A stretch of DNA of 55,568 bases from Strigomonas culicis (lineage: Eukaryota; Euglenozoa; Kinetoplastea; Trypanosomatida; Trypanosomatidae). The DNA lies in NCBI GenBank assembly GCA_000482145.1, contig AUXH01000050.1, positions 1 through 55,568 of the forward strand, in the 5' to 3' direction. Shown piece after piece: positions 10,208-20,129 of the stretch. The first letter of the stretch is position 1. Each line of letters opens with the position of its first letter. Below the pieces are notes generated by a model. It ran no database searches, was not told where the DNA came from, and saw nothing but the letters and a program-made list of their open reading frames with translations. The position numbers and the translations under genes were made by a program.

Positions 10208-13200
10208 TTATTGGCGCTTGAGAATATAGGCCTTCGGCTTCCCCGACTTGGAGCTCGCCAGCAAGCGCGCGGTATCCTCCCGTACGGTGGACCAGTTATA
10301 CAGTCCAGCCGCTAGCGCATCCTCCTCATCCGCCCTTCTCGCCAATATGCGGTCCGCGCGGGCGAGCACCGCCCGCGCACTGCTCCGCTTGGGCACGCGC
10401 ACGCGCACCTTCATGAGCGTGCTCGTCTCGTCCAGCAGCTCGCCGCGGTCCTTGTCACGGCCGGTGGCGACACCGACCACCGCGTAGGCGTAGCACGCGC
10501 CGCTGATGGCCTGCGCGTAGAGCGACGAGCTCGCCGTCGTCTGGCTCAGCATGTGCGCCACGCGGCGGTTCGACGGCATCGACTCCGCGTTGGTCAGCAC
10601 AATGAAGATGGAGTTCAGCAGCACGTCGCTCTCCTCCGGCAGTGCCTGCTTCGCCACGAGGGACAGAATCAGCGAGGCCTTGTCCGCGGCGCACGCGCTG
10701 TGCGCGTTCTTGAGCGTGGCGTTGACGTCGCGCATCTTGGACACGGACGAGAAGCCGACACCGCCGACGCAGCATCCGAAGAGCGGCGACGCCGCCACAC
10801 TGAGCTGCTCGTAGGGCACGTCGCCGGCGCCGCTGCGGAAGTTCGTCTCTTGCAGGAGCAGGTCCTTGACCTCGCCGAAGGGCGTCACGAAGCGCAGCGC
10901 ACTCAGGGAGAGGTAGAGGGAGAAGCCCTCCCGCTTGCTGCTCTGCATCACAAGGCTCGCCATCCGCGACACGATCGTGGCGCCCACCTGCGACCCCGGG
11001 CCGTCCGTCACGAAGAGGGACTGGTTGCACCCGTCGACGAAGCGGCGGTTCATCGTATCGAGGAAGGCGGGTCGGACCACAGCGGAGCTATCGGCGCGCG
11101 ACAGCACCTCGTCGAAGGTGTAGGTCTGACCTCGGTGAACGATGGTGTTCGTGTTCGTGTTGGTCACCAAGCTGTCCACGTCCTGATCCCGCCCATAGGT
11201 GGCGATCGCAATGCCAAAAATGGGTGCCTCCTCCTTGCCGCCGCACTGCTTGGCGCTGCCGGCGCGCGGCTCCTCGACCACGTAGAGGGGCAGCTCGCGC
11301 CCGGGGTGTGCCAGCACGTCCCGCATGTCATCCACGATCGTCTGTGCGCTGACCGGTGTGCCATCCGGCAAGGTGCCGCCCGGGTGCGTCTCCTGGTACG
11401 CGAGGTGGGCCTGCACGCTGCCGCTCGGCACGGACGCGGTGGCGAGCCGCCGCACGCGCTGCGCCAGCTCCAGCAGCTCGCACGCCTTCAGCTCGTCGGA
11501 CACGAGCGAGGCGATGCCGACGAGGCGGCACGGCCCGCCAAAGGCGTAGCGGAAGAGCGCCGGGGGGTAGAAGCCCTGCACATCGAGCGCGAGCACGTCG
11601 CGGAGCGCCGGCAGGTCGCGCGACGCACGGCAGCTGTACACGTTCACGGCGGACAGCACCACGTCCCCGCCCCGCACCTCACGTCGGATCGCGCTGCCCA
11701 CGACGATGCACGAGCCGCTGGTGGCCGACTGACGGAAGAAGAGATTCATGCTGCCGAGGGCCGTCTCCAGCGTCTCCTCCCACGCCGCCGCGGACGTGAT
11801 GGAGACCGCCTGCACGTTGCGGATGACGGGGCCAAAGAGGGCGGAGGCCGCGACCTGTACCTGCTTGGTGATGCCGATGGAGTCCTCGTCGAGGAAGTCT
11901 GCGACCACGGTGCGCTCCTGCAGCACCGCCAGCCGCAGCTCCACGTTGCTCTCCGCCGTCCACGTGCTGCTGCGAAAGCAGCCCTCGCGCACCGTCTCGT
12001 CAAACAGCGTCCACACCGGCTGGGACGCGGACACGGCGGAAAGGGCGGAGTCCGCGATGCCGACGAAGGCCACGCTGCGCCCCTCCCGCGTCAGCTGCAC
12101 GGCCTCCTCCACCGGCGGCAGGCCCGCGGGCACCCGCTGCTTGGAGCCGGCGCTCAGCGTCACGACCTGGTCCGCCTCGAAGCGGTCGCCGGTCGGCCGC
12201 CACACGACGCGGTTGCCGCTCGTCTCCACCGCCGCTGCGATGCTCCCGCTTGCGTCGATCCCCACAATGAGTTGGGGATGGCTGGCGAGGGAGGCCGCCT
12301 TGGGGGTCGTGGCCGCGTCGTCCGTCGTGGCGGCGGGCGCCCCCACGACCACCTCCGTGGGCGTCCCCGGGTTCGCCACGGTCGGGGGCGTGGCGCGCTC
12401 CTCCCTGGGCACGGCGGACTCCATCACATAGCTCTGCGGGACGCTCCCGGTGGGGTCCTGCAGCAGGTGCTCGTAGTCCGTCAGCATGTTCTCGATGCGG
12501 TGATTGAGCTTCTCCATGGACTTCCTCGCGGTGGGGTCCGTCGCGGCCTCGATCTTCGCGCGGCGCTTCTGCACGGAGGCGCGCGTGTGGCGCACGAACT
12601 GCTGCACGCTGCCCGTCCGCAGCGCGTCCTTCCGCTGCCGCTGGCACAGGTCCAGCAGCCGCACCGCCTTGTTCGAGTCGTCCGCGTTGTTCAGCGACAG
12701 CAGCAGCACGCAGGCCGAGGACCCGAGCAGTGCCGCACGGTGCAGCGCGAGCACGTCCGGGTGGATCGTCTGGTCCACGACGCTCGCAATCGTATCGCAG
12801 TGCGAGCCACTGATGGAGGCCATGAAGCTGGTCACAAACACGTCCGCTTCCGTCTCAAACGTGTTCAGCAGCGTCACGTACATGACGCACTCGCCGGACC
12901 AGAACTTGGCCGCATTCGTCGCCACCGTGAAGAGCAGGTCCCGCACACTGTCCTCCGTCTCCACCTTCTCCGCGGTGGCGCCGTGGACGATGGGGCCGAA
13001 CACCGGCGACGATGCGACCGTCAGTGGCGACGGCGCGTCGCCGCTGCGGAGAAGGTCCACCACCACCGCGGTCGACCGCACGAGCGACACGGACAGGCGC
13101 AGATCCTGCGCCTTGCACGGCCTCGCAGTGGCCACCCGCACCACCTCGAACAGCGTCGTCCACGCAGGCGACTCAAAGAGGTTGTTCGTGCGGCCGTCGT

Positions 13201-15757
13201 ACGACAGAAGCGCGCAGTTGACACCGTCCGCAAAGGCGTTGGCGAGGCCCGTGATCTGCTCGGAGAAGGGCAGATCGCAGTCCTCCGGGAGCTGGTCCTT
13301 GAACACAAGCTCATCCAGCTGCCGCGTCGCGCCGTCCGCCTCGCGCACAAGCGTGGGCCGCTGCCGCACGTCGCCCGTGTAGCCGGAGTCCTCGCGATCC
13401 ACGATGGCCACCGTGTGAATGCGCTGATCGGCAAAGTCGACCGCCGCGGCGACTCCGTTGGTGGCCGTGGCGACCTCCACCTTCGGTGCAGGTGCGCCAG
13501 ACGCCGCCGCCGGTGCCGGCGGCGCCTTGTCGGGTGGAGGTGCGACTGGAACAACGACAGGGATGGTGGCCGCCGCCGTGGGCGCCGCATCCACTTCCTT
13601 TGCACCCGGTGGCGCGACGGCGCTCGTGGTCGTGGACGCGTTGTTGGAGATGGACCTGCTCCCCGCGACGGGGTCCGCGAAAAAAGGCACCTTTGCCGCC
13701 TTGGGGTTCTGCAGAAACTGTTCCATCTGCGCGAACATGCTCCGGCGCATCGCAACGGTGTCGTCGTCGCGCCCCGTGGCGGCCGCCTCCACCTGGTCCA
13801 GGTCCGTCTTGGCAAACTTTATGTAGCGGTCGAGGTTGCCGCTCTGGATGCTGTCGTTCTGGATCGCGCTGAGGTCGCGGCAGTGGGTCAGGAGCTGCTG
13901 GTCGTTCGGCGTCTCCTTCGCGAGAACAGCGGCGGCGACTGTGTACGTGCCCTGGCCGATCCGCCGCACGAGGCCGCGCATGGACGGCGCAAGCGTCTCC
14001 GGGCGAATGCACATTTGTTGCATTCGTTCGCCCGACCTGCTGACGAGCGCGAGGAGGGATGAGAGGTACACCAGCTTCGCGTCGCCGCCCCCCTGCACCT
14101 GCCGCAGCAGTACCAGCATGCCCAGCGTCTCCTCCTCCTCATCCGCAGTCGGCTTCTTGTTGTGCAGCCACCCCTGAAACGGCGCCAAGGCCGCCGCCGC
14201 ATCCCGTGCCGCACTCACCTCCCGCAGCTGCAAGCCGTCTAGCCAACGCCCCACGACCGGGTTGGAAATGCCTACGATGGGAAAGCTCCCCTTGGACGGA
14301 TTATACAAGTCCACTACGCGCTGTTCGTCTTGGATATGGAACAGTGAAACTTCCGCTTTATAAAAGAAGTCTGTGCCGGCCGCAAGGGTGCCCTTCTTGG
14401 CCGCGGTGGTGGACAGAATGCCCTCTAACGTACTGGTGAGCATCGACAGACACGCGGCCCCGCCCCCCTGGCCCACGAGCGCCAGCAGGGTTGTGCGGTG
14501 GCCCTCCGCCATCTGAAGGCTTGTCTCCTGCAGGAGAACGGAGTTCAGCGGCGCCCCGGCGTCCCGCCGGAGTGCCTCATCCACGTCGTACTCGGACAGC
14601 GCCTGGTTCGCCTCCTTCACCGTTATGTGGTGCGCGTGCTTCACAACGTACTGGTCCGTCTGGCCGACAACGACCGCGAGGCCCATCACGCGGGAGTGCG
14701 AGGGCACGACGACCACCGTTTCCTCCGGCGGGGGCGGAGACGCCTTCGGGGGCTCCACCACGCCGCCGTCCTCGTAGCCGGCGGAGAAGATGTCAAAAAG
14801 ACTCGACTGTAGATACGCGCCGTCACCGGTGCCGTCGCCTTGCGCCTCCTTCGTGCTCTCGGACGCCGTCTGCTCCGGTTGCGCGGCGCGGGGCTCGACC
14901 TCGCTCGATGCGTAGAACTCCTTCACCTCTGGCGGCACGCAGTCGTCCATGTCGTACAAGGCGAAGAGGAATTCGGAGAAGTAGCCCTCCAGCGGATCTG
15001 CGCTGGGGATCTGCCCGTCCGTCGTCGCCGGCGGGTCCTCCGGCGCGGGTGCCGTCCGCTCGCCGCTCGGCGCGTCCGTGCCGGACGGCGGGCGCTGGTT
15101 GCTCCACCGCATCTGCTCCTCGTAGTTGTCGCTCGCCCACGCGTTGGGCGGGGCCTGCTGCTGCTGGTGCTGCTGCGCGAGGAAGCGCGCGCGGGTCGCG
15201 GAGCTCTGCTGCTGCTCATGCAGCAGCTGCTGCTGCGCCGTCCGCGGCGCGTCCGACCGGTCCACCTGGATGCTGTGGGCGCGCTCCGGCGGAGGCGCCA
15301 GCGGGCCCTGGTTCCGGTTGCTCGCGTCTGCGAGCATGGGGGCCGTGTTGCGGTGCCCGTTGGGCGGTGCCTTGGACGCCTTCGTCGGTGCATCGACCTC
15401 CAAGCCGCCGGCCTCCGTCGCGCTCAAGGAGCGACCCCGCAGAGCGACTTCCCCGTTGCGGTCGCCCTTCATGTTTTTGCTGCTCATCGGTCGGTCCGCG
15501 GAAGCGTCCGGGAGAGTCGGTTTTTTCCTTTTAGCATCTTCCTTCTCCTTCTTCGCCTCCTTCGACGCCTTCTTCTCCTTCTCCTTTTCTCGCTTTTCGC
15601 TTTCCTTCGCCTTCTCCTTATCCTTTTCCTTCTCATTAGATTTATCCTTCTCACCATGATCCTTGTTACTCTTCAGGGCGACATCAAGAAGACTTCGGCG
15701 GCGACCGCTCCCCTTTCTTGGTCGCGATGTCTCCGTTACTTCCACCGCCGACGACAT
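10208..15757 (-). CDS. Four-unit pseudo-kinesin repeat protein with Lys/Glu-rich leader (1849 aa)
   Basis: The open frame extends to a TTG at 15778, but the first ATG is at 15757 (MSSAVEVTETS) and is taken as the start. Residues 28-81 are a Lys/Glu/Asp-rich charged stretch; 170-205 are Gln-rich. Four kinesin-like units follow: about 351-688 (VVDLYNP, GISNPVVG, SGNLDRYIKF); 778-1111 (RIHTVAIV, LDELVF, GVNCALL, VVDLL, ASSPVFGPIVHG, RTGSVQQFV, then LLQDPTGSVPQSY); 1161-1493 (AASALFGPVIRNV, FGGPCRLVGI, PSGSVQAHL, VLAHPGRELPLY); and 1513-1848 (YTFDEVL, GCNQSLFVTDGPGSQVGAT, KDLLLQ, AASPLFGCCVGGV). It is the only member with four units. In unit 4 the segment GPGSQVG sits exactly where GQTGSGKT would be, a possible P-loop remnant without the invariant Gly-Lys-Thr. 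Catalysis is therefore not expected. Confidence 0.92.
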   Translation of the reverse strand: MSSAVEVTETSRPRKGSGRRRSLLDVALKSNKDHGEKDKSNEKEKDKEKAKESEKREKEKEKKASKEAKKEKEDAKRKKPTLPDASADRPMSSKNMKGDRNGEVALRGRSLSATEAGGLEVDAPTKASKAPPNGHRNTAPMLADASNRNQGPLAPPPERAHSIQVDRSDAPRTAQQQLLHEQQQSSATRARFLAQQHQQQQAPPNAWASDNYEEQMRWSNQRPPSGTDAPSGERTAPAPEDPPATTDGQIPSADPLEGYFSEFLFALYDMDDCVPPEVKEFYASSEVEPRAAQPEQTASESTKEAQGDGTGDGAYLQSSLFDIFSAGYEDGGVVEPPKASPPPPEETVVVVPSHSRVMGLAVVVGQTDQYVVKHAHHITVKEANQALSEYDVDEALRRDAGAPLNSVLLQETSLQMAEGHRTTLLALVGQGGGAACLSMLTSTLEGILSTTAAKKGTLAAGTDFFYKAEVSLFHIQDEQRVVDLYNPSKGSFPIVGISNPVVGRWLDGLQLREVSAARDAAAALAPFQGWLHNKKPTADEEEETLGMLVLLRQVQGGGDAKLVYLSSLLALVSRSGERMQQMCIRPETLAPSMRGLVRRIGQGTYTVAAAVLAKETPNDQQLLTHCRDLSAIQNDSIQSGNLDRYIKFAKTDLDQVEAAATGRDDDTVAMRRSMFAQMEQFLQNPKAAKVPFFADPVAGSRSISNNASTTTSAVAPPGAKEVDAAPTAAATIPVVVPVAPPPDKAPPAPAAASGAPAPKVEVATATNGVAAAVDFADQRIHTVAIVDREDSGYTGDVRQRPTLVREADGATRQLDELVFKDQLPEDCDLPFSEQITGLANAFADGVNCALLSYDGRTNNLFESPAWTTLFEVVRVATARPCKAQDLRLSVSLVRSTAVVVDLLRSGDAPSPLTVASSPVFGPIVHGATAEKVETEDSVRDLLFTVATNAAKFWSGECVMYVTLLNTFETEADVFVTSFMASISGSHCDTIASVVDQTIHPDVLALHRAALLGSSACVLLLSLNNADDSNKAVRLLDLCQRQRKDALRTGSVQQFVRHTRASVQKRRAKIEAATDPTARKSMEKLNHRIENMLTDYEHLLQDPTGSVPQSYVMESAVPREERATPPTVANPGTPTEVVVGAPAATTDDAATTPKAASLASHPQLIVGIDASGSIAAAVETSGNRVVWRPTGDRFEADQVVTLSAGSKQRVPAGLPPVEEAVQLTREGRSVAFVGIADSALSAVSASQPVWTLFDETVREGCFRSSTWTAESNVELRLAVLQERTVVADFLDEDSIGITKQVQVAASALFGPVIRNVQAVSITSAAAWEETLETALGSMNLFFRQSATSGSCIVVGSAIRREVRGGDVVLSAVNVYSCRASRDLPALRDVLALDVQGFYPPALFRYAFGGPCRLVGIASLVSDELKACELLELAQRVRRLATASVPSGSVQAHLAYQETHPGGTLPDGTPVSAQTIVDDMRDVLAHPGRELPLYVVEEPRAGSAKQCGGKEEAPIFGIAIATYGRDQDVDSLVTNTNTNTIVHRGQTYTFDEVLSRADSSAVVRPAFLDTMNRRFVDGCNQSLFVTDGPGSQVGATIVSRMASLVMQSSKREGFSLYLSLSALRFVTPFGEVKDLLLQETNFRSGAGDVPYEQLSVAASPLFGCCVGGVGFSSVSKMRDVNATLKNAHSACAADKASLILSLVAKQALPEESDVLLNSIFIVLTNAESMPSNRRVAHMLSQTTASSSLYAQAISGACYAYAVVGVATGRDKDRGELLDETSTLMKVRVRVPKRSSARAVLARADRILARRADEEDALAAGLYNWSTVREDTARLLASSKSGKPKAYILKRQ

Positions 15758-17639
15758 CACTGAAAACACAAACTTCAAAAGGAGTCGTAAGTCACAGTTG
15801 AATTAACTGAAAGTGCTATAAATGCGCACCTTTAAGGTATTTGTATAGCTAATAAACAAAAAAAAACGAAGATACTATCAAGAAAAAAAAGGTAAAAAAA
15901 AACCAACAATGGAGACTACGAAATGTGAACACTGAAAAAAAGAAATGCTTTGTTGTTTTGAAAGTAAAAGAATCGCACTAAATATATACGTACACGTACA
16001 CTTAAAAGATAACTCCATGAAAAGAAGCGCAGAACGGGAAGAGAGAGTAAGGGAGAGAGAGAGAAAGAAAAGCAGTATAAAGTGCACCATAACAAATAGA
16101 AAACTCTCATACTGACAAGAACACTCTGTAAATAGCGCTAATTCCTCACATGCAGTGCACTCGATTTTTTTTTTTTTGATCGTAACACAGCTTGTAGTAA
16201 TGCATGAAGTGCATTCTGAAAAGGGGATTTAAAGAAAAGAGAAAGAGAATTCAGAGAAAGAAATAAAAGAAAAGAGAAATAAAGAAAAAAAAACGAAACA
16301 AGTATAATGAAATTCACTGAATAAAGCAATCCAAAATAATAACAAAGAGAAAAAAAAAACTACATTTACTTTTTATGAGGAAAAGAAAAAAAAAAGTGCT
16401 ACTGGATTTATCTGTGAAAGCTCTTTTTCACGTTTTTACATTTAGCTTTGACGTTTATTTGTATAGTCAGTTTCCGTTTCTTTCGTTTTATCAAGTACAC
16501 TTATACTTTATGTGTTTGTATGCTACATGTTGTTCGTCATATATTTTTTTCCTTTTTATTTCACTTGAATTGATTATGATGGCGTTCAATAATAGTCATA
16601 AAAAAAAAAACAATAAAAACTGTTCTTTTTTTTTTTGGAAGAGCTCAAATCACCACACGATGCATCACAAAAAAAAAAAAGGGCAAGAAAAGAGTGAGAA
16701 AAGCAAACAACGTAATAGCATGTACAGTTGCATATCTGTGCGATTCACATCAATTCATCACTTGCAATGCACAGCAAGTCTGTCGCAAAGCGGGTGAAGA
16801 GGATTGACAACGAAACTGATACAGAAGCATATCATAAAGAGGAAGAAAAGGAAGCGAACGTGAACGAAACATGACTTGAACCGTTTTGCAATTAGTTTCC
16901 AGCCACTTCAGTGTTTACATGGTTTTCTTGTCGTAAAACCAAACTGCTTCGCACTCGTTCATCTAACCTTTTTTGTTGTTGGTGGTGTATACGACTCTTA
17001 TTGCACTTTTCTTTTTGTAGCCCACATTAGAGTATTCTGTAATAATACTTCTTTCTTTTTCCGTTCTTTCGTACAACACTGCCTTGTTGGTATTTGTATG
17101 TGCTGGAACCACGGCGCCTACATATTATCTTTGTTTCCTGCGTTATCAGCTAGCATCCAACAACAACAACAACACCAACCAACGTGCGAAAACAATAATA
17201 AAAAAATGTAAAACAAAATGTTAAAAGAAATGCACATTCAACAATAAGTACAGAAACATTGTATAAACCAAAAAAAAAACAAGAATCAACATCACGAACT
17301 GAAAAAAAAAAGAAAAAAATATACATGATCCCTAAATACGACGGTATTCATTGGGTTTTCTTTCAGGAAAAAAGAAACAGATCTGAATTGTTACCCTCGT
17401 TTTTTGCTTGTGTTCTTTTTTTTTCCCTTAGTTCAGTATTGTTCTTGTTGCTTTCCAATTACTTTTTCTTTTCCTTTACCTTCTATCAGTACGTTCCTCT
17501 ATTCATGAGAAATAGTAAACGGCACATGATTTTTTTTTCGAATATAGGGAGAATGAAATAAAAAAAGCAAGAAGAGTCAAACAGAAAAAAAAAGAAAAGC
17601 AAATAAAAAAAGAAGAAAAAAGTGATGCTTCCTCCTTTA
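15758..17639. other. Long intergenic region with base-skew reversal, no gene seen
   Basis: 1.88 kb. The outer parts are A-rich on the plus strand like other spacers, but about 16400-16570, 16880-17150 and 17340-17540 are T-rich on the plus strand. Frames in it (for example 16876-17211 plus) translate to Phe/Ser-rich sequence typical of AT-rich noncoding DNA. It presumably contains the 3' untranslated region of the small gene at 17640-18398. Confidence 0.65.
15849..15872 (-). promoter_or_regulatory. Candidate trans-splice acceptor for the 1849-residue gene
   Basis: The minus strand reads TTCG, a run of nine T, GTTTATT and then AG at 15849-15850, 92 bases before the ATG at 15757. A second T-rich tract lies further upstream. 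If used, the acceptor does not itself exclude the TTG at 15778, but an ATG start is expected. Confidence 0.45.
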
Positions 17640-18398
17640 TCAATGACCGAACTCATTCTCATCATCGTCACCGGGCACGGCACCATCCGCAAATACATCG
17701 CTCAGGTTGCTATAAGAATGCACGTCCTCCTTGTTGAACACCTGCGGCACCACGGGCGCGTCCACCATGACCATCACGGGTGCCTGCAAGGCGCGGGTCT
17801 TGTCGCCGGGGCGCACCTCCAGGTCGCCCCACTGCTCGCCACGACGCATCGCAATGTCGCGCTTGAAGTTGATGCCGCCGTAGCCGGTCGCCTTGCCCGT
17901 GTGGTTGCGCGTCGTCGTGACGCGGCGCGGCTTGCCCATGTCCTCGCCCTCGTCCACCGCGCCGCGGTAGCTGCGCACGGTCTTGACCCCGTCCAGCTCC
18001 TTCTGCTCCTGGCGCGCGGCCATGTCGCCGTAGTACTGCTTCAGGTCGTGCACGTCCTCCTTGTCGTCCATCGCGCCGTAGATGGAGACGGAGTCCTGCG
18101 TGTTGCGCGAGTGGCGGTTGATGAACTTGCTACCGTGGCGCGCCATGCCGTCCGCGGCGTTGCCATCGCCGGCACCCTCGGCAATGTTCGCCGTGCTCTG
18201 GAAGCGTATGGAGCTACGGCGCCGCGCAATGCTCTGCTGACGGTCCATCTCCGACTCGGGGCCGCAGAAGCTCTTCTTTCGCATGCCGAAGCCGCCCATG
18301 CCGCCCATGCCGTTCATGCTGCCATAGCCGTCCATGCCGCCCGCCATCATCATGCCGCCGTCGCCTCCCATCATACCATCCATATTTCCGCCGTACAT
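17640..18398 (-). CDS. Small Met/Gly-leader protein without a pseudo-kinesin unit (252 aa)
   Basis: ATG at 18398, TGA at 17640. Residues 1-42 are Met/Gly-rich (phrases such as YGSMNGMGGMGGFGM) and match the leaders of the neighbouring pseudo-kinesin proteins. From residue 43 the sequence is different: a basic Arg/Ser patch with RRRSSIRF, an acidic/basic middle (KEDVHDLKQYYGDMAARQEQ) and an acidic end (GDDDENEFGH). None of the kinesin-like landmarks (DLL, SSP-x-x-GP, GGPC) is present. Codon use is GC-rich like that of its neighbours, so I regard it as a real gene. It could be a partner sharing the leader, or a remnant that lost its unit. RRRS and similar sites could be kinase targets. No known family is recognised. 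Confidence 0.85.
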   Translation of the reverse strand: MYGGNMDGMMGGDGGMMMAGGMDGYGSMNGMGGMGGFGMRKKSFCGPESEMDRQQSIARRRSSIRFQSTANIAEGAGDGNAADGMARHGSKFINRHSRNTQDSVSIYGAMDDKEDVHDLKQYYGDMAARQEQKELDGVKTVRSYRGAVDEGEDMGKPRRVTTTRNHTGKATGYGGINFKRDIAMRRGEQWGDLEVRPGDKTRALQAPVMVMVDAPVVPQVFNKEDVHSYSNLSDVFADGAVPGDDDENEFGH

Positions 18399-19572
18399 GT
18401 TTGCTTACTGGTTGGTATAACGGTATGAGTTAAAAGAATGGAAATGAAACCAAACAAATGGAAAAAAGAGGTATATATAGGAATGAAAAATAAAAACACA
18501 ACTAGAACGAACTGAAGAAAACGTAAGAAGAGAGAACATACGGGCACATACGCAAAGGAAAAAAAAGATGATTATAGAATAGAGAGAGGGGGGAGGGGAG
18601 TAAGCGAGATTGTATTAATTACAGAAAGGTTTAAAGAGGGAAGGTGTTTATGATAACTGATTATATAAAGTGAAAGGGGGGGGGGGCAAAAAGCCCACTT
18701 ACACTGTGTATATGACTTGAAAAGAGCAAAACTATAGTAATTTCTCAACAGAAAGAAATAGTGATAAAAAAAATACAATGACACAGATAGCAAACAGCAA
18801 AGGAGCTCTCTCCACAATAAAGTTTGAAGAGAAAAACGGAAAAAAAAGGTAAAAGTTCTCAAAACAAAACAAGGTAACTGAAAAGCGAGACAGAAAAGCA
18901 CAACACTGAATAAAAAAGAACTGTTGTTGCAAAAAAAAAAAAAGAGTCCACCTTCAAACATGTACTCAACGTGTCATACAAGTAGTTCCATTCGCTTACC
19001 ACTCAACGGACTACACTGCTAGAGCAACGTGAAGACGCAAAAAAAAAAAAAAAGAGTGAAGAAAAGAAGTGAAGTACAAATGTTTATACAATTAAGATAA
19101 AAAAAAAGGTGGCTTACTCCTTTCTGTGCAAAAAAAAAAGAAATATATATATATATGTATTTAGAAAAAAATGGTTCGGAAATGTGCGATCAGTAACATC
19201 TGTGAGGACACGCATAAACGACTTATCCTTTGTACCAAGAGCAAGAAAACAGGTCCACTTTTTTTCTTCTTGTTCTTGGTACTTCTTCGCCTCATCTCCG
19301 CCATGTTTCCATTGTAAATATACATCATACATTGGTATGTGCGTTCATATGTGTGTGGGTATGTATGTGTATATGTAGGTATGAGTATTCTGATTTAGCA
19401 TTGAATATACCAGTGTGAGATAGTTCACTTGGTTTACAAGGTTAATACTTCCCTCAAAACAAAGATAGACTGTTAGTGTTGTGATTATTGCTTTTTTTTT
19501 TTACAAACAAAAAAACAAGAGCATATTTTTTTATTTATTTTTCACATGTTTGCCTCGCCCATGTGCCGTATC
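18399..19572. other. AT-rich intergenic region, no gene seen
   Basis: 1.17 kb, A-rich on the plus strand, with an 11-G run near 18677-18687, several A runs of 12-14, and a TGTG/TATG-rich stretch near 19335-19385. No supported gene. Confidence 0.7.
18404..18480 (-). promoter_or_regulatory. Candidate trans-splice acceptor for the 252-residue gene
   Basis: On the minus strand a T/C-rich stretch (about 18420-18475) is followed by CCAACCAG with AG at 18408-18409 and a second AG at 18404-18405, 6-11 bases before the ATG. Confidence 0.4.
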
Positions 19573-20129
19573 CTACACGTCGGCGCCCTTGCTGGCAGGC
19601 AGATTTGTCGCCACGGCAGCCGGAGCCTCGGCTTGCGGCGCCGTCCCGGCGGACGAGGATGGCTGACCAGCCGCCGTCAGCGCGGCCAGCGGCGTGCCGA
19701 CCGTGTTGCCGGCCGGCGTGTCCTTCCACACGGCCAGCGAGGCGGGCAGCGGCGGGTGCACATCGTCGCGGAAGCGGCGGTGCTCGGCCAGGAGGCTCTC
19801 CGCGCACTCGAGGCGGTGCAGCAGCGGCGGCGGCTCCGGCGGCGGCGCCGCCTCGAGCGCGGCCCGGCTCGCGCGGATGCCGCCCTCCGTGATGGCGATG
19901 TACTCGTCGACGCTGCGCACCGGGTTGGCCACCATCGTGCGGCGCTTCGCCAGCGCGCAGAGCGTCCGTGTCATGGGCACCGCCGCGGCGTCCTCCGCGC
20001 GGTGGTGGAGCACAACCGCCGTCGCGGAGGGCCCGCTGAGCGGGCGGCTCAGCAGCTCCATCCGCGCCACGAACGCGTTCGCGAGGGCCTCCGCGTAGCA
20101 GGCGGCCGACGGCCCCGTGAGGGTGCCGC

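Noticed and set aside
10553..14062. Plus-strand open frame of 1169 codons, opposite the 1849-residue gene
   Set aside because: Same reason; it overlaps three minus-strand units and has no recognisable domain.
15758..15778. Upstream TTG start for the four-unit gene
   Set aside because: It is not an ATG; the first ATG at 15757 is the expected start in a kinetoplastid.
16876..17211. 111-codon plus-strand frame in the 1.88 kb spacer
   Set aside because: Phe/Cys/Val-rich translation of T-rich sequence, with no motif and atypical codon use; kept only as part of the skew observation.
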